DNA from: Mycobacterium sp.
GTDB lineage: Bacteria > Actinomycetota > Actinomycetes > Mycobacteriales > Mycobacteriaceae
Direction: 5' to 3'
NCBI GenBank assembly: GCA_025965815.1
Contig: JAOPWF010000616.1
Span: 1 to 6,067, forward strand
Length of the DNA: 6,067 nucleotides
The translations under genes were made by a program, and so were the position numbers. The notes below the pieces were generated by a model that saw only the letters and a list, made by a program, of their open reading frames with translations, had not been told where the DNA came from and ran no database searches. Positions 1-5,656 of this stretch are shown here, piece by piece (position 1 is the stretch's first letter; each line of letters opens with the position of its first letter).

Positions 1-336
1 AGACTGGTTGCCCAGATCGGTCTGCAGCTGTACCACGCTGGGCACGACCTTTGCGGCAACCTGCTCGATCGAGCCCGCGGGAAGGCTGGCGGCCGGCTGA
101 GGCGCGGCCACAGGGGCGGTCGCCACGGTACCGAGTGTGGAAAGGTATGGCTGCACGGCCAGAGCGGCGACCCCGCCGATACCCGCAGACACCACTGCCA
201 CCGCCACCCCCGCGGCGACCAACGTCGCACCGCGAGAACGCGTGTGTCCCTTCCGATGAGCCGGGATTGTCCTGTCGATGCCGACGGGAACATAGCCTGC
301 TTCGCGGTAGGGCTGGTGGGACGGGACCGTGGCCAT
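1..336 (-). CDS. PepD/HtrA-like membrane-anchored serine protease, N-terminal 112 residues (partial, runs off window)
   Basis: Read on the minus strand from ATG at 336-334, the frame stays open for 112 codons to base 1. Residues 1-36 are a polar, basic cytoplasmic tail, and about 37-62 form one Ala/Val/Gly-rich transmembrane helix (ATLVAAGVAVAVVSAGIGG). An Ala/Pro linker follows to about residue 86. From residue 87 the sequence AGSIEQVAAKVVPSVVQLQT matches the opening of the mycobacterial PepD (Rv0983) protease domain, which I recall as GSVEQVAAKVVPSVV. The catalytic triad and any PDZ domain lie beyond the window, so activity cannot be judged. PepD is a DegP/HtrA-type protease acting at the cell envelope on misfolded proteins. 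AGGAG at 343-339 is only 2 nt from the ATG, which is tight, but no in-frame start codon was seen in the codons read upstream. The cytoplasmic tail is shorter than I recall for Rv0983, so this may be a paralogue. Confidence 0.85.
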   Translation of the reverse strand, partial: MATVPSHQPYREAGYVPVGIDRTIPAHRKGHTRSRGATLVAAGVAVAVVSAGIGGVAALAVQPYLSTLGTVATAPVAAPQPAASLPAGSIEQVAAKVVPSVVQLQTDLGNQS

Positions 337-372
337 AGCTCCTAGAATCGCGTCCTGGCGATCAGATGTCGT

Positions 373-398
373 TAACGCTGACGCCTCTTGACTCTTCC
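373..398 (-). promoter_or_regulatory. Possible SigE-type (ECF) promoter for the PepD-like protease
   Basis: On the minus strand GGAAG (398-394) is followed after 16 nt by CGTTA (377-373). This resembles the mycobacterial SigE pattern of GGAAC, 15-16 nt, CGTT. The implied transcription start lies roughly 30 nt before the ATG at 336, a plausible leader. In M. tuberculosis pepD is known to respond to SigE and MprAB. The match is short and found by eye, so it remains a candidate. Confidence 0.35.
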
Positions 399-453
399 AG
401 CTAGCAGCAAAGCCGCCCTACCGGCCAGCGGGGCGGGCAGGTGGCCGCGTGCT

Positions 454-472
454 CGATAGAAGCTGGTTATCG
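454..472. promoter_or_regulatory. Candidate OxyR/LysR-type operator upstream of the FadD7-like gene
   Basis: CGATA (454-458) and TATCG (468-472) form a perfect 5-bp inverted repeat around a 9-nt spacer. It contains T457-N11-A469, the classic LysR-family T-N11-A core with the T and A placed symmetrically. Read as an OxyR half-site it is ATAG-N7-TTAT against the E. coli ATAG-N7-CTAT. It ends 92 nt before the GTG start at 565, a usual position for an activator site. An OxyS-like regulator is encoded nearby. Binding is inferred, not shown. Confidence 0.45.
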
Positions 473-550
473 GGCGGTCAGCAGTCGGTATTGGACGTGA
501 CCAAGACGCCGTACCAAGCTAGTAGACAGCAACTGTGTCAATTTACTGCG

Positions 551-560
551 AGGAGGTGAT
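551..560 (+). promoter_or_regulatory. Strong Shine-Dalgarno fixing the FadD7-like start at GTG 565
   Basis: AGGAGGTGAT is nearly a full complement of the 16S rRNA 3' end. AGGAGG (551-556) is 8 nt from GTG 565. A longer reading from GTG 535 would place this site inside the coding region, so 565 is preferred. Confidence 0.85.
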
Positions 561-564
561 CGTC

Positions 565-2148
565 GTGGCTGCTCCGACCGAGGCGCCCGTGCACGTCCCG
601 AATGAGTATCGGCTGCCTGCGATCACGGGACTTTTCGATGTCCTAGACAAGCAGGCCCGTGATCGTCCGGACGCGCCGGTGCTCATAGTCACCGGGGAAC
701 GGCTACACGTCTCCTATGGTGTGCTCGCCGGCCTCGCCGACGACGTGGCCGCTCGCCTGCACAGCACCGGGCTGCGCCGCGGAGAGGCGGTTGGGCTCGT
801 CTCTGCCAACACCGCCGAGTTCGTCATCGCGCTTCTCGGGGCGGCGCGGGCCGGGCTGGTGGTTGCTCCGCTGGATCCCACACTGCCCCAGCCGGAGCTG
901 TCTGCCCGGCTCGAAAGGCTTGGGGCGCAGGCCATTCTCGTCGGCACAACCGTGAATGGTGCGACGCCCTTCGCGCAGTTCCGCATTCCGGCGTGGGAAC
1001 TGCGCGTCGACGTCGCCGACGGAATTGCGACGGCACACCTCGAAGCCGGCACGGGTGCAGCGCAACACGTGAGTGGCGCGGCAGACGAGCTATCGGAACA
1101 CGACGCCCTTGTGCTGTTCACCTCGGGCACCACCGATCGGGCCAAAATGGTCCCGCTGACACACGCCAACGTGGCAGCCTCCGTGCAGGGCATCTGCGGG
1201 GCCTACGAACTGGGGCCAGAGGACGCGACGGTCGCAGTGATGCCGTTGTTTCACGGTCACGGGCTGCTCGCGGTGCTGCTGGCCTCGCTTGCCAGCGGTG
1301 GATGTGTAGTGCTGCCGGAGCGCGGGCGGTTCGCGGCGCACACGTTCTGGGACGATATGCGCGCCGCATCCGCCACGTGGTTCACCGCGGTTCCCACCAT
1401 CCATCAGATCCTGCTGCAGCGGTCGGCACGCGAGTACCCGGGCCCGCAGGCCGTGCCGTTGCGGTTCATTCGCAGCTGCAGCGCTCCCCTGAACACCGCC
1501 ACCGCGCGCGCGATGGAGCGCACGTTCGGCGCGCCGGTGCTGTCCGCCTACGGTATGACCGAAACCGCGCACCAGGCGACCAGCGAGCCGCTGCCCCTGC
1601 GCGGGCCGCTGAAGCACGGATCGGTCGGCTGGGCAACCGGGGTGGACCTTCGGATCGTCGACGACAACGGCCACGCGTGCGGAGCCGGCAGCGAAGGTGA
1701 GGTGTTGGTGCAGGGTGCCACCGTGGCCCGCGGCTACCTCGCCGACGCGGTCGCGACCGCGAACAGCTTCGCCGACGGGTGGTTCCGGACGGGTGATCTG
1801 GGCCTACTGGACGAGGACGGGTACCTGTTTCTCACCGGCCGCATCAAGAACATCATCAACCGCGGTGGCGAGAAGATCTCACCGGAGCATGTGGAGGCTG
1901 TTCTCGGCGGGTGTCGTGGCGTCATTGAGGCAGCCGTGTTCGCCATCCCCGACGCGACCTACGGGGAACGAGTCGGCGCCGCAGTCGTGGTCGACGAGGG
2001 CGTCGAGCCGGCGGACATCCTGCAGACCTGTCGCAGCCGGCTGGCCCCGTTCGAAGTACCCGAGCATCTCGAGGTCGTTACTGCTCTGCCGCACACTGCC
2101 AAGGGCGCACTCGACCGGCGCGCGGTGGAAAACCTGTACGCGCACTGA
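565..2148 (+). CDS. fadD7: FadD7-like acyl-CoA synthetase, probable oxalate--CoA ligase type
   Basis: ANL-superfamily adenylate-forming enzyme of 527 aa, close to the roughly 525 aa I recall for M. tuberculosis FadD7. Such enzymes join a carboxylate to CoA through an acyl-adenylate. Visible motifs: ATP loop TSGTTDRAK (about 186-194), PLFHGHGLL (about 227-235), TWFTAVPTIHQI (about 271-282), RFIRSCSAPL (about 300-309), YGMTE (329-333), FRTGD (about 407-411) and the hinge GRIKNIINRGGEKISP (425-440). The RFIRSCSAPL and AVPTIHQI blocks and RGGEKISP closely follow the plant AAE3/yeast Pcs60 oxalyl-CoA synthetases, so oxalate is the best substrate guess. Oddities: the A10 motif reads LPHTAKGALDRR, so the lysine normally after the glycine is Ala515 while a lysine (K513) precedes it; the ATP loop has D and A where G and P are usual. 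The gene converges on the oxyS-like gene, 17 nt apart. Family is very secure, substrate moderate. Confidence 0.9.
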   Translation: MAAPTEAPVHVPNEYRLPAITGLFDVLDKQARDRPDAPVLIVTGERLHVSYGVLAGLADDVAARLHSTGLRRGEAVGLVSANTAEFVIALLGAARAGLVVAPLDPTLPQPELSARLERLGAQAILVGTTVNGATPFAQFRIPAWELRVDVADGIATAHLEAGTGAAQHVSGAADELSEHDALVLFTSGTTDRAKMVPLTHANVAASVQGICGAYELGPEDATVAVMPLFHGHGLLAVLLASLASGGCVVLPERGRFAAHTFWDDMRAASATWFTAVPTIHQILLQRSAREYPGPQAVPLRFIRSCSAPLNTATARAMERTFGAPVLSAYGMTETAHQATSEPLPLRGPLKHGSVGWATGVDLRIVDDNGHACGAGSEGEVLVQGATVARGYLADAVATANSFADGWFRTGDLGLLDEDGYLFLTGRIKNIINRGGEKISPEHVEAVLGGCRGVIEAAVFAIPDATYGERVGAAVVVDEGVEPADILQTCRSRLAPFEVPEHLEVVTALPHTAKGALDRRAVENLYAH

Positions 2149-2165
2149 CAGCGCCGGGCGCGATA
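2149..2165. other. 17-nt gap between convergent stop codons
   Basis: The FadD7-like and OxyS-like genes end tail to tail here. The gap contains GCGCC-G-GGCGC, a short GC palindrome, but its 1-nt centre allows only a small folded stem and no T-run follows on either side. It is at best a weak bidirectional terminator, so transcripts may run into the opposing gene. Confidence 0.3.
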
Positions 2166-3098
2166 TCAAGTGACGAGGGGCGGGCCGGGCAGCGGCTGGT
2201 CGAAGAACTCGTCGAGCGCCAGACCCAGTGCCGCAGTCACAAAGGCACGTGCCACCACCGAGCCGGGCGTCGCGGCGTGCATTGCGACCGAGACCTGCGC
2301 CCTCGCATCGGGTTTCACCAGGCGGACGGCTCTGGTCCGGCCGACCACCGGCATCGCGCGCAACCACGTGTGCGGCACGATGCTTGCCCAGGCTCCCACG
2401 CCCACTTGCGCATACAGGGACGCGACCGAGTCCGTCTCCACCTGTGGCGTCACCGACACCCCGTTGTCCGCGAACGCTTTGTCGATGACCCGGCGAATCC
2501 TCATGTTCGGCGTCAGCAGCGCGAGCGGCAACTGCGCGGCATCCGCCCAGCTCATGACGTTGCCCTGGGGCATGAGGTGGTCGCCGGAGACCAGTACGAC
2601 GTATTTCTCCTCGTACAGCGGCGCCACGTGCAACCCCACCGCGTCCTCGGGAGTGAAGTGGGCAATGGCGACATCCAGCTCGAACTCGCGCAACTGGCGG
2701 GACAGCTCCGTCGTCGACAACCGGGTTTCGGTCTGCACCTTGGCTAACGGGTGCGCCGCGCAGAACGCAGCCACCGGAAGGGCCACGGTTGTCGATGCCG
2801 TCGGTTCTGAACCCAGCCGCAGCGTCCCGGTGATCCCCGACCGGACGGCGGTCACCTCCGCTTTGAAGGCATCTTGTTCGGCGAGTATCCGCTTGGCCCA
2901 CACGACGAGCCGTTCCCCCTCGGGGGTGAGGCCCTCGTAGTTGTGCCCGCGGTTGATGAGCGTGACGTTCAGCTCCCGCTCCAGTTTGGCGATCGACGCT
3001 GACAGGGCCGGCTGCGACACGAAGCAGGCCTCCGCCGCCCGGGCGAAGTGTCGCTCCCGCGCTACCGCGACGAAGTACTCCAGCTGACGAAACAACAT
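2166..3098 (-). CDS. oxyS: OxyS-like LysR-family transcriptional regulator
   Basis: A 310-aa LysR-type regulator. The winged helix-turn-helix covers about residues 1-60 (MLFRQLEYFVAVARERHFAR, then VSQPALSASIAKLERELNVT), followed by a linker helix and an effector-binding domain from about residue 90. It closely resembles my recollection of M. tuberculosis OxyS (Rv0117), including SQPALSA.IAKLERELNVTL and VTPQVETDSVASL. OxyS is reported to repress a catalase-peroxidase gene and to sense peroxide, with a cysteine at position 25 implicated (from memory). Here Cys25 is present in the recognition region and the only other cysteine is Cys113, so the two-cysteine switch of enteric OxyR is absent. The ATG at 3098 has AGAGGA (3111-3106) 7 nt upstream and overlaps the preceding gene's TGA by 1 nt (TGATG), implying translational coupling. 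An in-frame extension upstream exists but lacks family similarity. Confidence 0.9.
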   Translation of the reverse strand: MLFRQLEYFVAVARERHFARAAEACFVSQPALSASIAKLERELNVTLINRGHNYEGLTPEGERLVVWAKRILAEQDAFKAEVTAVRSGITGTLRLGSEPTASTTVALPVAAFCAAHPLAKVQTETRLSTTELSRQLREFELDVAIAHFTPEDAVGLHVAPLYEEKYVVLVSGDHLMPQGNVMSWADAAQLPLALLTPNMRIRRVIDKAFADNGVSVTPQVETDSVASLYAQVGVGAWASIVPHTWLRAMPVVGRTRAVRLVKPDARAQVSVAMHAATPGSVVARAFVTAALGLALDEFFDQPLPGPPLVT

Positions 3099-3319
3099 CA
3101 GCGATTCCTCTCCCCGCCCGCAGCGACACGGGCTGCCCGCCACAGCGTGACGGGAAGAATGATCGCCACAGCGGCAGGCAGGATGGGCCAGGCCGGAAAC
3201 CAGGTGGTGCTGACCGCGTAAGTCAGGGCCAGGGCCACCACGACGGCGACCGCCACTCGCCAGTCGTCCCCGACGACGAAGTCGTACCAAAATCGCAGAA
3301 ACGCTCTCACGCGGCTCAT
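3098..3319 (-). CDS. 73-aa two-helix membrane protein of unknown function, coupled to the upstream transporter-like gene and oxyS
   Basis: Starts at ATG 3319, which overlaps the end of the upstream gene in ATGA (4-nt overlap), with GGAG (3333-3330) 10 nt upstream. Its TGA shares one base with the oxyS ATG. A longer start at 3451 would add 44 Arg-rich residues overlapping the upstream gene and is unlikely. The N-terminus (RAFLRFWYDFVVGDDW, about 5-20) is aromatic and probably lies at the membrane surface. Two hydrophobic helices follow at about 21-38 and 43-61, joined by a short Trp/Pro turn, then a basic tail. No catalytic or metal-ligand motif is visible. I do not recognise a named family. 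Its position between a 7-helix protein and a regulator suggests an accessory subunit of that membrane protein, which is inference. Confidence 0.75.
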   Translation of the reverse strand: MSRVRAFLRFWYDFVVGDDWRVAVAVVVALALTYAVSTTWFPAWPILPAAVAIILPVTLWRAARVAAGGERNR

Positions 3320-4083
3320 GATGGCCCCGCTCCGGCGGTCCTCGGGCTGGCGGCCCCGGCGCCAGCTCTGCGCAGAACGGCGACGAGCGCGACAGCGAAC
3401 AGCGCGACGGCCGGGACCAAGACGAGCAGCGCGGCGTCGGCGCCGGGCCACGTCGCACCGGCGCCCTCGGCTCCCCAGAAGATCCCGAACGAAGTCAGCA
3501 TCACGCCGACGACGAACTTCATGCTGTTTTCCGGAACACGGGCCAGCGGGGCGCGCAGCGCGACGCCGGCAAGCGCGACGACCAGCACCGCGGACAGCGC
3601 CGCGATGGCCGCCAGCGGAATGTTGCGCTGATTTGCGCCGAACGTCAGCGCGATGAAGGCGACCTCGAGGCCTTCGAGCAGAACCCCCTTGAACGAAAGG
3701 GTGAAGGAGTACCAGTCGGTGACCACGCCTTTGCGCTCAGCCGGGGCAGCCTCAACGGCAGCTAGTTCGGCGCGGTATATCGCGGCCTCGTCGTGCATCG
3801 CCTTGAGGCCGCCGGCGCGAAGGATCGCCTTTCGCAGCCACTGCAGACCGAAGATCAGCAGCAGACCACCCACAACCAGTCGCAACGCCTCTAGCGGGAT
3901 CGCGGTCAGCGCCGGACCCAGTGCGGCGACGATGACTACCAGGACCGCAAGGCCGCTACCGACACCGAGAAACGCCGAACGCCAGTCCCGGCCGAATCCG
4001 GCGGCCAGCACGATGGTCAGTGCTTCGACCGCCTCGACCGCGCATGCCAGGAATACCGCGATGAACAACGCGCTGCTGTTCAT
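3316..4083 (-). CDS. Seven-helix membrane protein with duplicated ExxE motif; possible FTR1/EfeU- or COG4280-type cation transporter
   Basis: A 255-aa polytopic membrane protein. Helices lie near residues 5-28, 37-60, 65-85, 131-150, 156-176, 187-206 and 215-236, with a charged loop at about 86-130. The two halves are repeats: VEAVEALTIVLAAG (E17, E20) in helix 1 answers LEGLEVAFIALTFG (E137, E140) in helix 4, and P63...R68-x-VVG...FG-x2-W82 answers P184...K189-x-VVG...FG-x2-W203, offset 120-121 residues. Seven helices with ExxE in helices 1 and 4 is the plan of FTR1/EfeU iron permeases (REGLE motif), though the arginine is missing here. COG4280-type uncharacterised proteins or the LysE/GDT1 fold are alternatives. 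ATG 4083 has GAAGGG (4095-4090) 6 nt upstream. It is the first gene of the operon leading to oxyS. Membrane location is secure; metal transport is inference. Confidence 0.85.
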   Translation of the reverse strand: MNSSALFIAVFLACAVEAVEALTIVLAAGFGRDWRSAFLGVGSGLAVLVVIVAALGPALTAIPLEALRLVVGGLLLIFGLQWLRKAILRAGGLKAMHDEAAIYRAELAAVEAAPAERKGVVTDWYSFTLSFKGVLLEGLEVAFIALTFGANQRNIPLAAIAALSAVLVVALAGVALRAPLARVPENSMKFVVGVMLTSFGIFWGAEGAGATWPGADAALLVLVPAVALFAVALVAVLRRAGAGAASPRTAGAGPS

Positions 4084-4109
4084 GGGTCACCCTTCAATCG
4101 TGTGGCGGT

Positions 4110-4137
4110 GTTATCCCAGTATTACGGAATAAAGCAA
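4110..4137 (-). promoter_or_regulatory. Candidate promoter of the membrane protein-oxyS operon
   Basis: On the minus strand TTGCTT (4137-4132) precedes GATAAC (4115-4110) by 16 nt, giving a sigma-A-like pair with a leader of about 20 nt to ATG 4083. The stretch is notably AT-rich for this window and contains the imperfect inverted repeat GTAAT-N6-ATAAC (4125-4110), a possible regulator site. This was identified by eye, and part of it also forms the tail of the catalase terminator. Confidence 0.35.
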
Positions 4138-4146
4138 TCAGCCGTC

Positions 4147-4176
4147 GGCACCGGCCGGACTGCTCCGGCCGGTGCC
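4147..4176 (-). terminator. Hairpin terminator after the catalase gene
   Basis: A perfect 13-bp inverted repeat, GGCACCGGCCGGA (4147-4159) and TCCGGCCGGTGCC (4164-4176), closes on a 4-nt loop. It begins about 25 nt past the catalase stop in the minus direction. Downstream comes GACGGCTGATTGCTTTATT, only modestly T-rich, so it is a strong stem with an imperfect U-tract, as is common in mycobacteria. Confidence 0.65.
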
Positions 4177-4201
4177 TGGCCATGTCGTTGCGTGTCCGGC
4201 G

Positions 4202-5656
4202 TCAGCCTTGGCGGACGCCCTTTTCGACCCGGTCGCCGAGGTCGGTATCGACGTTGCGCCAGTACTCGAAGGCGCGTTCCAGGACCGGATCGGTCACTCC
4301 GTCGAGCAAGTGGCCGACGATGTTGTCCACCAACCGTTCCCGCTCGGCGTCGCTCATGACCTCGCGGACCAGGGTGCCGGCCTGGCCCCAGTCGTCGTCC
4401 TCGGCGCGCAGCGTGTAGGCGGTGCGCACCATGTCCCCGTCGGTATGCCAACCGGCGGGCTGGCCGTAGCGTTCGACGTCCGCCCGGGGACCGCCCTTGG
4501 AATTCGGCGAGTACACCGGGTCGGAGACGGTGTTGAAGCGCATCTGCCCGTCCTTGCTGTAACTGTGCACCGGCGACTTGGGCGCGTTGACCGGCAGCTG
4601 GTAGTAGTTCGCGCCGATGCGGTAGCGCTGCGCGTCGGCGTAGGCGAACATCCGACCCAGCAGCATCTAGTCCGGGCACGCTCCGATGCCGGGCACCAGG
4701 TTGGAGGGCGACCAGGCGCCCTGCTCGATCTGGCTGTGGTTGTCGGTGGGGTTGCGATCGAGCGTCAGCCGGCCCACCTCGATGAGCGGATAGTCGCCGT
4801 GCGGCCAGACCTTGGTCAGGTCGAACGGGTTGAACCGGTAGGTCTTGGCGTCCTCGAAGGGCATGATCTGCATCTTCAGCGTCCAAGACGGGTACTCGCC
4901 GCGCCCGATCGCCTCGAACAGGTCGCGGGTGTGGTGGTCGGTGTCCACCGATACCAGCGCGTCGGCGTCGGCCTGCGTCAGGTTCTCGATGCCCTGGTCG
5001 GTGATGAAGTGATAGCGCACCCAGAACTTCTCCCCGGCGGCGTTGACCCACATGAAGGTATGTCCGCTGTAGAGGTTCATGTGCCGCCAGCTGCTCGGGA
5101 TGCCGCGATCACCCATCAGCCAGGTCACCTGGTGGGCCGACTCCGGGGACAGCGTCCAGAAGTCCCACTGCATGTCGTGATCGCGCAGGTTGCTGTCGGC
5201 GCGGCGCTTCTGCGACCGGATGAAACTTGGGAACTTCAACGGATCGCGGAGGAAGAACACCGGGGTGTCATTGCCGACGATGTCGTAGTTGCCCTCGGTG
5301 GTATAGAACTTCAGCGCGAACCCGCGCGGGTCGCGCCCGGTGTCTGGGCTGCCACGCTCGCCGGCGACGGTGGAGAACCGGATCACCGTCTCGGTCATGG
5401 TGCCGGGCTGAAACACCGCCGCCTTGGTGAATGCGCTGACGTCATGGGTGACCTCGAATCGGCCGAATGCACCCGATCCCTTGGCGTGCGGCTGCCGTTC
5501 GGGCACCCGTTCGCGGTTGAACTGCGCCAACTGCTCGATCAGATAGTGGTCGTGCAACAGGATCGGCCCGTCCGGACCGATGGACAGCGAATGCTCGTCG
5601 CTCTCAATAGGGATACCGGCATCCGTCGTTGTCGGCGTGGGTTTGGAATAACTCAT
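4202..5656 (-). pseudogene. Monofunctional haem catalase interrupted by an in-frame amber codon
   Basis: Small-subunit haem catalase (2 H2O2 to water and oxygen), 484 codon positions before the final stop, a normal length. Catalytic His57 (ERQPHAKG), distal Asn129 (VGNDTP) and [11 protein letters not shown] are present. TAG at 4669-4667 (codon 330) falls in GIGACPD-stop-MLLGRMFAY, where catalases read PSPDKMLLGR, so it replaces the usual lysine. The same frame continues without error for 154 residues, including the haem-ligand Tyr339 in R-x-F-x-Y (RMFAY), to TGA at 4204-4202. A 329-residue product would lack the haem ligand and should be inactive. ATG 5656 has GAAAGG 8 nt upstream. Possible explanations are a recent nonsense mutation, a base-call error, readthrough, or restart at the ATG directly after the TAG. 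The nearby oxyS-like gene suggests peroxide control. Gene identity is near certain, inactivation likely. Confidence 0.9.
4664..4669 (-). other. Amber stop directly abutting an ATG inside the catalase frame (TAGATG)
   Basis: TAG at 4669-4667 is followed immediately by ATG 4666-4664, the start of MLLGRMFAY. A terminating ribosome could restart here and make a 154-aa C-terminal piece. The nearest purine-rich site is a GGAG about 15 nt upstream, too far for a good independent initiation site. The two residues before PD are Ala-Cys, where the family usually has Pro-Ser. Confidence 0.8.

Noticed and set aside
51..338. Plus-strand 95-aa open frame at the left edge
   Set aside because: Arg/Pro-rich shadow opposite the PepD-like gene, whose frame shows a clear membrane anchor and protease start.
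337..564. tRNA, small RNA or CRISPR repeat in the divergent intergenic region
   Set aside because: No cloverleaf, repeated units or terminator-like stem was found; only the promoter, operator and ribosome-site candidates stand out.
2149..2165. Strong bidirectional terminator between fadD7 and oxyS
   Set aside because: The palindrome has a 1-nt centre and no T-run, so its usable stem is very short.
1879..3129. Long minus-strand open frame (416 aa) across fadD7 and oxyS
   Set aside because: Arg/Gly/Ala-rich with no family pattern; it is the out-of-frame shadow of the OxyS-like gene plus antisense of fadD7 in GC-rich DNA.
3653..4132. Plus-strand open frame of 159 aa opposite the membrane protein
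   Set aside because: Ser/Thr/Ala/Arg-rich composition typical of antisense of a hydrophobic GC-rich gene; no membrane or catalytic pattern.
4667..4669. Amber codon recoded as pyrrolysine or another special amino acid
   Set aside because: No known amber recoding system in mycobacteria, and the site is normally a lysine away from the catalytic residues; mutation or error is simpler.
4122..5051. Minus-strand 309-aa open frame over the catalase
   Set aside because: Arg/Pro-rich shadow in another frame of the catalase; the catalase frame carries all family motifs.
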